Shown here one piece after another: positions 15,621-23,163 of a stretch of DNA of 64,000 nt. A program made the translations under genes and the position numbers. Source of the stretch: Aromatoleum buckelii (GTDB taxonomy: Bacteria; Pseudomonadota; Gammaproteobacteria; Burkholderiales; Rhodocyclaceae). The stretch is from contig NZ_WTVH02000001.1 of assembly GCF_012910785.2 (NCBI RefSeq), forward strand, positions 62,001-126,000, given 5' to 3'. The notes beneath the pieces are model-generated. The model searched no databases. It had not been told where the DNA came from and saw nothing but the letters and a program-made list of their open reading frames with translations. Positions within the stretch are counted from its first letter, which is position 1; the number at the start of each line of letters is the position of its first letter.

Positions 15621-17423
15621 TCAATCGGCAGACCAGCGGTATTCGAAGTCCTCCACCTTTAGCGCCGTCGCTTCACTGAGCTTGTTCTTGATCTCAGCTC
15701 CGCCCGGCATCATGGGCAACATGTTGAAGTAGTTTCGAATGGCGCCGTTGATCCCAGCAAGGCATCCCTTTGTCTTAACCCAGTTCTGCGGGCTAAAAAC
15801 GCGGTTGGCCGGTTGTGGTTCGTTCGCGGCCGCTTCGAGAGCCATGTTTAGACTCGTGCCCGCAACCCTCACAATCTCGTCGATCATCCCTGCTTTAGCT
15901 GCAGCTTGGTAGGACCTGCTCGGACTCGGCACGCGCTCAGACTGATTGTTGGCAATCGAGAAGCACATACCTATCGCGTAGAGATGATGGTACGGTGCGT
16001 ACGCCTTCATCGCCAGCAACGTCTCATTGAAGTTCAGGGGGTTGGTGGTAACCCAGTTTTCGAGCACCTTGCTCATCCAGCTGCTGAGGGAAAAAACGTT
16101 CTCTGGCTGGTAGTCCTTGTTCTTAAACAGGGTCTCGAAGTACTTATCAAAAATCTTCGTTTCCCCATATGAGAGGTTGGGGCGTTGCGTGTGCCAGGCG
16201 ACCAAGTTCTTGGCGAATCCAGAGAGGTCGACGACATAGGCGGGGTCTTTCTCTGCCGGCGCAGTCTCCCCTCGCTTTGTACTGAAATATCCGTTCGGGT
16301 AACGTAGCTCGTACGCCTTCTTGATCGACAACACCCGCTTATCGTTGCTACGGAGATCTCTCGCCTTCACCGCACTCTGAGAGTTGGTGAAAATCGAAAT
16401 CTTATCCGCGCGCTCACGTTGCGGGATTTCATAGAAACGGAAAAGAATGAATGCGTCATCGACCTTCTTAACCGTTTCACTACACGACAAAATCGTGTTG
16501 AGCGATTGACATCCATTGACGACGCTCAACCCTTTGAGGCTAAGAGTTTCCCCCTCCAACGTCAGTTTGTTGCAGAGCGCCGTGACTCCGTTATGGAAGA
16601 AGAAGAAGTCCGAGCGTTTGTCGCCGAGGATTGTGCTTCGAATCCCCTTGTTGACCGCGTTACTCGATCCCAAGCTCTGACGAACATTCTTCTGAAATAA
16701 CGTACCGTCCTTAATCCCTGGGAGTTTGACGCACTCACTTAGTGGCAGCGCAGCGATCACCACAGGTGTCCCAGCGACCTCGTGGAACATGAATTTGCTG
16801 CCCTTAAGCTGCAAATCGTAGTTGAGGCTCGGGTTATCCGTCTCGACCGCGTACTCGTAGCGTCGCCGCAACTCGTCGGGGTCGATGACATGAATTGTTG
16901 CGTCAAAGTCGTCTTTTTCGCTGAGTCGAGCAAGCTCCTGTTGAAACGCTTCCAAGTCATGCTTGGCCGCGTCCGTAAGGACTCCGGTAGTAATGAGCTC
17001 GAAGGAAACCTCGTAGTCCTCATCCAGCGCCGCGGCGAGTTCTGCGAGTTTCCTTTGCAGCTTTGCATTAGCGACGTTTTGCAGGCGAGCCAAGTCCTTG
17101 ATCTGCAGCCAAGCCGACAAGACTTCGCGCAACGGTTCGGCGTCCACTACGCCGCCCTGGATGAACTTTCCTTGGACAATGTGAACGAGCGATCTGTCAT
17201 CGTCAATAACGATGGCGTCAATCTGTTTATCGTTTCCGCCATCGGTGATATCGTCGCGAGTCTCGTTCATGTCGCGAAAAAGGATGTTTCGCAGATACCA
17301 AGCGACGAACCGTTGGCCGTCGTTAGAAAACCTCTGCCGAAAATATTCCGACGAATCAATCTGCTGCTTGATCAGCTCGTACACGCCTCTGCCTCCCCCA
17401 AAATACTCTTTCCATCGCTTCAT
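15621..17423 (-). CDS. AIPR-family abortive infection protein
   Basis: 600 residues. The AIPR (abortive infection phage resistance) signature is clear: NKGIRSTILGDKRSDFFFFHNGVTALC (from about residue 245) and LKGLSVVNGCQSLNTIL (about 292-308), followed by the helical C-terminal domain. The N-terminal 70 residues include DGGNDKQIDAIVI and VHIVQGKF, a D...(Q/E)-x-K arrangement like that of restriction-type nucleases often fused to AIPR. Known members act in phage exclusion and type I-like defence operons. Here it is a single gene, inverted relative to the cassettes and next to a recombinase, without an attC, so it probably entered separately. The start lacks a clear ribosome site. Confidence 0.85.
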   Translation of the reverse strand: MKRWKEYFGGGRGVYELIKQQIDSSEYFRQRFSNDGQRFVAWYLRNILFRDMNETRDDITDGGNDKQIDAIVIDDDRSLVHIVQGKFIQGGVVDAEPLREVLSAWLQIKDLARLQNVANAKLQRKLAELAAALDEDYEVSFELITTGVLTDAAKHDLEAFQQELARLSEKDDFDATIHVIDPDELRRRYEYAVETDNPSLNYDLQLKGSKFMFHEVAGTPVVIAALPLSECVKLPGIKDGTLFQKNVRQSLGSSNAVNKGIRSTILGDKRSDFFFFHNGVTALCNKLTLEGETLSLKGLSVVNGCQSLNTILSCSETVKKVDDAFILFRFYEIPQRERADKISIFTNSQSAVKARDLRSNDKRVLSIKKAYELRYPNGYFSTKRGETAPAEKDPAYVVDLSGFAKNLVAWHTQRPNLSYGETKIFDKYFETLFKNKDYQPENVFSLSSWMSKVLENWVTTNPLNFNETLLAMKAYAPYHHLYAIGMCFSIANNQSERVPSPSRSYQAAAKAGMIDEIVRVAGTSLNMALEAAANEPQPANRVFSPQNWVKTKGCLAGINGAIRNYFNMLPMMPGGAEIKNKLSEATALKVEDFEYRWSAD

Positions 17424-17654
17424 TATGGCATGAAGATTGAATGAGGTTCATTCGACCGTGCGAACATCAATGTGAGTCGCATGGACCTTTCCAGGTAGCC
17501 CCGAGTGTCCATCTGGGGTGAAATACCTGCTAGATGATGCGTAATAGCCAAGTCGCGGCGTCGGCCGGTGAATTTTAGTCGGCTACCCGATAGGTTTCAG
17601 AGTGGAGCCGCCGGTTGAATGGCGGCTATGCCTGATGGGCGACTGGCTGACGTT

Positions 17655-17728
17655 GGCCGATCCTACCCTCCCGGCGGTTAGCGGCCGCTCGTCGCTTCAG
17701 TGGTTTTCGGCGAGCAGCCGAACCACGG
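17655..17728. repeat. Recombinase 3' flank repeat, copy 2 (inverted)
   Basis: Reverse complement of 8443-8524 with few differences. Together with the recombinase gene it makes an inverted repeat of about 0.7 kb. The 230 bases before it (17424-17654) hold no gene. Confidence 0.8.
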
Positions 17729-18343
17729 TCAGATTTCGATCTGCTCAGAGATCTCCAGGGCATCGTCGACCTCGATGCCAAGATATCGGACTGTGGACGC
17801 CAGCTTGGAATGACCCAGTAGGAGTTGAACCGCCCGCAAGTTCTTCGTCCGCTTGTAGATCAGGGTCGCCTTCGTCCGTCGCATGGAATGCGTGCCGTAG
17901 GCGGATGGATCCAGGCCGGCCGCTGTCACCCATTGTTCGACGATCCTCGCATACTGGCGGGTGGAGACGTGCGGCGAACGGTGCAGCCTGCTGGGAAAGA
18001 GGAAGTCCTCCGGCTTTAGCTTTGCCCTCTCGATCCATGTCGCCACTGCAGCTCGCGTCGGCTCAGTCAGTTCGAACTGGACCGGCCGCTGCGTCTTTTT
18101 CTGGACGACCGCCGTGCGGGACAGCACTTGGTTGCCATGCGTCACGTCACGAACGCGCAGGGCGACGAGGTCACATCCGCGTAGTTTGCTGTCGATGGCG
18201 AGGTTGAACAGCGCCAGATCCCGCACTTGATGCGCGTTCTGTAGGTGGATGCGGATCGCCCAGATGTCCTTGGGCTTGAGCGGCGCCTTCTGACCCACCA
18301 GCTTTCCCTTGTTCCAGGGCTCCCGACGCTCGTAGGATTCCAT
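17729..18343 (-). CDS. Short tyrosine recombinase, intact copy
   Basis: 204 residues, the length of FimB/FimE-type recombinases. The catalytic set is complete: Arg in SKLRGCDLVALRV (about residue 49), Lys in VVQKKTQRP, THSMRRTKATL (H-x-x-R), LLGHSKL and Tyr in STVRYLGIEV (about residue 186). It lacks a separate N-terminal arm-binding domain. Over 90 percent identical by eye to the interrupted copy at 4404/8373 but in the opposite orientation. The last 70 or so bases and the flank are the probable site of action, by analogy with other short recombinases; that is inference. Confidence 0.9.
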   Translation of the reverse strand: MESYERREPWNKGKLVGQKAPLKPKDIWAIRIHLQNAHQVRDLALFNLAIDSKLRGCDLVALRVRDVTHGNQVLSRTAVVQKKTQRPVQFELTEPTRAAVATWIERAKLKPEDFLFPSRLHRSPHVSTRQYARIVEQWVTAAGLDPSAYGTHSMRRTKATLIYKRTKNLRAVQLLLGHSKLASTVRYLGIEVDDALEISEQIEI

Positions 18344-18627
18344 GTCAGACTATATGGACGCCTCCCGTTTGCCAAAGTCGGTTTTGATGTGTTGGAACAG
18401 ATCGGCTGCAGTTCTATATCCGGCCTATGGTGCAGACTGGTTTGCCTGCTGGCCCTGATGGAATCCGCTGACCCGCGCCTCATTCTCCTGGAGGACTCGA
18501 AGTCCTGTCTGCCATTCAGGCTTGGCGGGTCACGGTCTGACCTGTTTGCCATCACACGGTAATCGACCTTGCGCAACCTTTACGGCGGCCACTCCTTATC
18601 AAAGTGGTTGATACCCCCGTCAGTCGC

Positions 18628-19653
18628 CTATGCCGGCTGACTGACGAATCCCTTTTGGTACGTCCGCTCGTGAGCGAGCATCGCCCAGATCGTGCGCGCC
18701 ATCTTGTTGGCCAAGGCCACGATCGCTACGTTGAGCGGTCGCCGTTGGCGTAATTCATCTGCCCAAGCGCCCGGATCCTTCGCTGTCGTGAGCACTGCCC
18801 GAGCGCCGTGGATGAGCAGCGTGCGCAGATAGGTGTCGCCCCGCTTGCTGATGCCCAAGAGCTTGATACGCCCGCCCGTGCCCGTCTGTCGTGGCACCAA
18901 GCCGGCAAAGGCGGCAAATTCCCGCCCGGACTTGAACGCCCTGGCATCGCCCATGATGGCGATCGCAGCCGTAGCGGTCAGGGGGCCGACGCCTGGAATT
19001 TCGGCAAGCCGTTTGCAGGCATCGTCCTGCTTGAGCCAGTCTTTGATACGCCGCTCGATCGTGGCGATCTCGGCATCCATCTTCTCGATGCGCGCCCACT
19101 GCTCGCGCAGGGTGTCGATGACGATTGCCGGTAGGCGATCGGACAGTCGTGCCACGGCTTGCGTGACGCCCTGCCTGACGGCAGCTTTTCCTTGCGGCAT
19201 GACTTCGCCGTATTCGGTCAGCAATCCACGCAGGCCGTTGATCTGGGCGGTGCGAAACTTGACCAGTTGGCTGCGCATGCGGTGCAGCGCCAGGACCGCT
19301 TGCTGTTCCTCGGTCTTGATGGCGACGGCCTTGATGTGCGGCTGCTGCACCGCCGTCCAGATCGCCCGTGCATCGTGGCGGTCGTTCTTGTTGCCCGTCA
19401 CGAACGGCTTGACCGCCTTGCCAGGAAGAAGCTTGACCTGGTGCCCTAGCGCCGTGAGCTTGCGCGCCCAGTGCTGCGCCCCACCGCAGGCCTCCATGCC
19501 GATCAGGCACGGCTGCCGGTTGGCAAAGTGCTCGAGAAACTTCTCGCGCTTGAGCGGCAAACTCACGATCTCTCCCGTTTCCACGTCGATCCAGTGCAAC
19601 TGGAACACCCGCTTGGCAATGTCGATGCCGACCACGCTTTTGCTAGCATTCAT
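18628..19653 (-). CDS. IS110-family (IS1111-type) transposase
   Basis: 341 residues with both IS110 domains. N-terminal RuvC-like DEDD part: GIDIAKRVFQLHW (D), CLIGMEACGGAQHWAR (E), NKNDRHDARAIW (two D). C-terminal Tnp20 part: EIPGVGPLTATAAIAIMGD and GRIKLLGISKRGDTYLR, which holds the Ser nucleophile. The members of this family recombine through a bridge RNA made from the non-coding end of the element. Frame intact. A short inverted repeat CGTCAGTC (18618-18625) / GACTGACG (18639-18646) spans the stop codon. Confidence 0.92.
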   Translation of the reverse strand: MNASKSVVGIDIAKRVFQLHWIDVETGEIVSLPLKREKFLEHFANRQPCLIGMEACGGAQHWARKLTALGHQVKLLPGKAVKPFVTGNKNDRHDARAIWTAVQQPHIKAVAIKTEEQQAVLALHRMRSQLVKFRTAQINGLRGLLTEYGEVMPQGKAAVRQGVTQAVARLSDRLPAIVIDTLREQWARIEKMDAEIATIERRIKDWLKQDDACKRLAEIPGVGPLTATAAIAIMGDARAFKSGREFAAFAGLVPRQTGTGGRIKLLGISKRGDTYLRTLLIHGARAVLTTAKDPGAWADELRQRRPLNVAIVALANKMARTIWAMLAHERTYQKGFVSQPA

Positions 19654-20143
19654 TTCGGACCCTCCGGTTTGCCTGTGAAGATCTTCGTATCTTCCACCTT
19701 GGGCACTTCGATGCCGTCGGCCCGTGAGGGTCCGCCTCTCATTCGACTACCGGCGCAGAGTTATCCACGGCGCCGGGCGCCGCAGGTCCCTCTATCACCG
19801 AAGGCGACCGGCGCGGTGGGTAACTCGGTTTCAGCGCTCACGAGGCGGGAGGCGTCCATTCCATTCTCCTTTGCTGTCGATCGGAATCTGATTGTTCACC
19901 GCCGAGCGGCCGACCGCTTACAGGGAGAGCCGCCAACTCGTGCTGCCGGCCATGAGCCGTCCCTAGCCACCCAATCCGGATAGCGGTCATCCGGGCGCGG
20001 CGGTATGCTCTCTGCCCATGCGCCAGCTGGGCCGCATGAGCCTACTAAGCTCTTGGCTCCTGCCATTCCTGTCTTGTTATCTTGCCTTACGCGTGGTTCC
20101 TATATCTAAACAGTAACTTGCAGGACATGCTATCCGGCATTCC
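19654..20143. other. Non-coding region upstream of the IS110 transposase
   Basis: The first 200 bases or so should be the non-coding end of the IS110 element. A hairpin-forming pair, CGGACCCTC (19656-19664) and GAGGGTCCG (19726-19734), lies directly before the gene. The exact element end was not found. The remainder is degenerate DNA leading into the attI-like site C. Confidence 0.45.
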
Positions 20144-20185
20144 GATGTTATGCGGCTGAACTGTCGCCAGAAAACAAAGTTAGAC
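20144..20185 (+). other. attI-like site C
   Basis: GATGTTATGCGGC, CTGTCGCC and AAAACAAAGTTAGAC align without gaps to the last 42 or so bases of the class 1 attI site as I recall it, with about ten differences. The core GTTAGAC (20179-20185) fits GTTRRRY. A gene starts 8 bases later. This is the best of the three attI-like sites. Confidence 0.6.
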
Positions 20186-20192
20186 GTCATCA

Positions 20193-20768
20193 ATGCCGAC
20201 CTCACTCACCTCAATCCTTGCCTCTCTTGACAAAGGGTGGGCTACGCTCATTGCCGCCAGCCTTGCTGCGCTCGTCTCCATAGTGAGCGTCATCATCTCA
20301 GTTGCCGCCTCGCGTTCTCAAGCAAAGTTGGCAGCGCGCCTAACGGATTCCACAAACCTCAGTAAGGAAGCCCGCGAGTACCGGCTGAAGCAGCTGACCA
20401 GCTTTTACGACCCCGTCTACACGCTTCTCGCGGCCAACAAATCGATCTTCGAGAGAATCGGCCCAACGTCGCCCGCGCGAGGAGAGCAGAAGTTCAATGA
20501 CGAGGAGACCGCAGAGGTCTGGCAGAAGCTCTCCAACGAAGTTGTCGTTCCCAACAACAACCGGATATGCGAAATCATTCAGGCAAATCTGCACTATCTC
20601 GCCGAGTCCGATGATGAGGCAATCTATCTTGAATTCCTAACGCATGCTCATGCGTACCAAGTTTTTAAGCAGAGTGCCTACGAGGCGTACCGGCTGTTCC
20701 CATTTCCAAAAGATTTCTTTGAGGCGGTGAAGAGATATAGTCAAGACTGGTGTATGACCAGATCCTGA
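20193..20768 (+). CDS. Cassette-borne unknown protein, membrane-anchored
   Basis: 191 residues. One N-terminal membrane helix (TLIAASLAALVSIVSVIISVA, about residues 18-38), then a charged linker and a helical domain. It follows the attI-like site directly. An IS256-type element begins soon after the stop, and the last few residues (WCMTRS) could be altered by that insertion. Same general layout as the proteins at 8775 and 10578. Function unknown. Confidence 0.65.
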   Translation: MPTSLTSILASLDKGWATLIAASLAALVSIVSVIISVAASRSQAKLAARLTDSTNLSKEAREYRLKQLTSFYDPVYTLLAANKSIFERIGPTSPARGEQKFNDEETAEVWQKLSNEVVVPNNNRICEIIQANLHYLAESDDEAIYLEFLTHAHAYQVFKQSAYEAYRLFPFPKDFFEAVKRYSQDWCMTRS

Positions 20769-20850
20769 TAGAAGGGCTTGATGAGGCGGCGTGCCTCTGC
20801 TGAGAATTGAGTTGTCGAGACCAAATTTTCAGCAACCACGGAGGCGCGCC

Positions 20851-22116
20851 TTGAAGAAGGATACGAGTGAGCAGTCGGTTGAGCAATCGGAAGTGGGGCT
20901 GTCGCTGGAGGAGCTGATCCGGCGCGGCGCGCGGGATCTCATCGAGCGGGCGATTGAAGTGGAGGTGCAGCAGTTGTTGGCCGAGTACGAGAACGTGCGG
21001 ATGCTGGGCGGGAGCCGAGCGGTGGTCAGAAATGGCTACCTGCCGGCACGCGAGGTGCTCACGGCGGTCGGCAACGTCGAGGTGCGGGTACCCAAGGTGC
21101 GTGACCGCTCGGGCGCTGGGGTGAAGTTCAATTCCGCCTTGGTGCCGCCGTATGTTCGCCGCTCGGCGCGGGTGTCGGCGGCGTTGCCGTGGCTGTACCT
21201 GAAGGGCATCTCGACGGGCGACATGCGCGAGGCGCTCACCGTGCTGCTCGGCGATGAGGCCAAGGGCCTCTCCCCCAACGTGGTGAGCCGCCTGAAGGCC
21301 GAGTGGGCGAGCGACTACGCCGGCTGGATGAAGCGGGATTTGTCCGGCAGCCGCTACGTCTATTGGTGGGCCGACGGCGTGCACACCAGCCTGCGCGGCG
21401 AGGACGATGCCCGCCAGTGTCTGCTGGTCGTCATCGGCGTGCGGCTCGACGGCACCAAGGAACTGGTCACGATCGGCGACGGGCACCGCGAATCGAAGGC
21501 GTCCTGGCTCGAGTTGCTGCGCGACCTCAAGGCTCGTGGCCTCGAAGTCGGTCCGCGCCTGGCAGTAGGCGACGGGGCGCTGGGCTTCTGGGGGGCGCTC
21601 GACGAGCTCTACCCCGAAACCCGCCGGCAGCGCTGCTGGGTGCACAAGAGCGCCAACGTGCTCAACGCGCTGCCCAAGAGCCTGCAGGCCAAGGCGAAGG
21701 CGCAGCTCCACGAGATCTGGATGGCCCCGACGCGCGCCGCGGCCGTGAGCGCCTTCGAGCGCTTCGTCGAGAGCTACCAGGCGAAGTACCCGAAGGCGGC
21801 CGACAAGCTCGTCAGGGATCGCGACGCGCTGCTCGCCTTCTACGACTTCCCGGCCGAGCACTGGATTCACCTGCGCACGACCAACCCGATCGAGTCGACT
21901 TTCGCCACCGTGCGTCACCGCACTACCCGCACGAAGAACTGCGTGTCGCGCTCGAGCTTCCTCGGTCTCGCCTTCAAGCTCGTGCAGGAAGCCGAGAAAT
22001 CCTGGCGGCGGATTCGCGGCGTTGAGCGCATTGCCGAACTGATGGGCGGCGTCGTCTTCAAGGACGGCGAACCCGTGAAAGACGAAGAGCACGAACAGCA
22101 GCGGCTCGCCGCCTGA
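20851..22116 (+). CDS. IS256-family transposase
   Basis: 421 residues from a TTG at 20851 that has GGAGG seven bases upstream; an in-frame start at 20791 would add 20 residues without a ribosome site. Mutator-type DDE motifs: D in YWWADGVHTSL, D in LAVGDGALGFWGALDE, the zinc-like RQRCWVHK, and E in TTNPIESTFATVRHRT. The frame is complete. Terminal inverted repeats could not be assigned; GAATTGA-containing segments at about 20812 and 22146 are in direct rather than inverted orientation. It separates the cassette gene at 20193 from the pair at 22239. Confidence 0.92.
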   Translation: MKKDTSEQSVEQSEVGLSLEELIRRGARDLIERAIEVEVQQLLAEYENVRMLGGSRAVVRNGYLPAREVLTAVGNVEVRVPKVRDRSGAGVKFNSALVPPYVRRSARVSAALPWLYLKGISTGDMREALTVLLGDEAKGLSPNVVSRLKAEWASDYAGWMKRDLSGSRYVYWWADGVHTSLRGEDDARQCLLVVIGVRLDGTKELVTIGDGHRESKASWLELLRDLKARGLEVGPRLAVGDGALGFWGALDELYPETRRQRCWVHKSANVLNALPKSLQAKAKAQLHEIWMAPTRAAAVSAFERFVESYQAKYPKAADKLVRDRDALLAFYDFPAEHWIHLRTTNPIESTFATVRHRTTRTKNCVSRSSFLGLAFKLVQEAEKSWRRIRGVERIAELMGGVVFKDGEPVKDEEHEQQRLAA

Positions 22117-22238
22117 TCAGCCATGCCGGACGGGTCCATACACCAGAATTGACTTTAGCTCGGCGGTGAAGGCTGGCAGGTCTGGGCTGCGCGCGGGTCT
22201 TGCGGAGAACCATCGTCAATCTCTATAGCGAGGGATCA

Positions 22239-22553
22239 ATGGCACTGTTTCACTCTCTCATGCGCTACAAGAACAAGAAGCGCATCGAATCCTTCGATAT
22301 GCATGGCGACAAGAAGGCGACCGTAAGACTCGCAAGTCTCAGGTCCTTTGTGGTTTACATGTCTAGCGACTACATCATTGGCGAAGCTGAGATTCGAGAA
22401 GCTGCTGAAGCGCCAAGCGCAAAGGTCGTTGTCTACAACGACTGGGACAACATCGGGCAAGGCGCCTTTCGCGAAGCACAGCGCCTCGGCATGGAAGTAC
22501 ACAAGTTCGGGGCTTTTGGTCATCGACTCGATGAACTCAACGCGGACATCTGA
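22239..22553 (+). CDS. Small unknown protein, coupled to a nucleotidyltransferase
   Basis: 104 residues from the ATG at 22239 (MALFHSLMRYKNKKR); a longer start at 22200 is less likely. The fold looks alpha/beta with VVVYNDWDNIGQGAF as a conserved-looking core. No recognised family. Its end overlaps the next gene by 23 bases, so the two are coupled. It lies in the same cassette, upstream of attC 4; its 5' side is close to an IS256 insertion, so the leader may be lost. Confidence 0.6.
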   Translation: MALFHSLMRYKNKKRIESFDMHGDKKATVRLASLRSFVVYMSSDYIIGEAEIREAAEAPSAKVVVYNDWDNIGQGAFREAQRLGMEVHKFGAFGHRLDELNADI

Positions 22554-22839
22554 AGTCTTCGATTGGCTTCTATTTCACTGCCACGCAGACCTAGCTCTCC
22601 AACTCTACGTATACGGGTCTTTCTTGAACACTCCCGAGGGCGCGGCTGATGTGGATCTATTGGTGATCTATCCGGAAGGACAGGCTTTGACAGCCGCAGT
22701 TGACCGCCGTGTGCTTGAGTCCAAGTTCAAAGACAGATTCGGAATTCCACTGCACGCAATCTATCTGTCTATGCGTGAAAAATCGGAAGAGGCCGATTTC
22801 ATTCAGCGGCTACTCGCAGTCTCCCAGCGTCTGCGCTGA
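22531..22839 (+). CDS. Minimal nucleotidyltransferase-type protein
   Basis: 102 residues. LYVYGSFLNTPEGAADVDLLVIYPEG (from about residue 23) contains the G-S...D-x-D signature of the polymerase-beta-like nucleotidyltransferase fold (MNT, MJ0435, DUF-type antitoxins). In HEPN-MNT systems such proteins modify and silence a partner toxin; the partner here is not HEPN-like by motif. The stop is six bases before attC 4, making this a typical cassette. Confidence 0.75.
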   Translation: MNSTRTSEVFDWLLFHCHADLALQLYVYGSFLNTPEGAADVDLLVIYPEGQALTAAVDRRVLESKFKDRFGIPLHAIYLSMREKSEEADFIQRLLAVSQRLR

Positions 22840-22844
22840 ATGCC

Positions 22845-22913
22845 GTCTAACCCTCCCAGCGAGAGGACGTCACCCGGCAAGCCGGGCGCCGCCTCTCATG
22901 TCAAACGTTGAAT
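22845..22913 (+). repeat. attC recombination site 4
   Basis: 69 bases from GTCTAAC (22845-22851) to GTTGAAT (22907-22913). Inner arms GCGAGAGGACG and CGCCTCTC and a central CCCGGCAAGCCGGG hairpin make a well-formed attC. It closes the nucleotidyltransferase cassette. Confidence 0.88.
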
Positions 22914-22949
22914 GACAGCTTCCCTAAAAGCTCAACGGCAGCAACGGGT

Positions 22950-23068
22950 CGGAAGTTCGAGTTCATCGGGCGGGCAAGCGGTCATTGACCATGGGCGGCG
23001 GCTGAGCGACGGGTATCCCGCTCATTGCCGCCCGATACCGAACACAAGGCCAACGGCAGGTCAGGCCG
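22950..23068. repeat. Dispersed repeat, copy 2
   Basis: Inverted relative to 733-850. Landmarks: CGAGTTCATCGGGCGGGCAAGCG split by small differences, CATTGACCATGGGCGG and CCAACGGCAGGTCAGGCCG. It ends exactly where the left inverted repeat of RIT element 2 begins, so the RIT inserted at or into it. Confidence 0.7.
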
Positions 23069-23163
23069 ATTATGCAAAGTCCACGATTATGGAAAGTAGC
23101 GAGCCGTCGGACACGCCAACCGCCGACAGGCAGCGGAAGGCGTGCGACGCGAGGTTTGCATAA

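Noticed and set aside
20665-22092. A 475-residue open frame on the minus strand
   Set aside because: Antisense shadow of the IS256 transposase, whose motifs are unmistakable on the other strand.
20780-22160. Terminal inverted repeats for the IS256-type element
   Set aside because: The similar GAATTGA segments at the two sides are in direct, not inverted, orientation, so ends could not be set.
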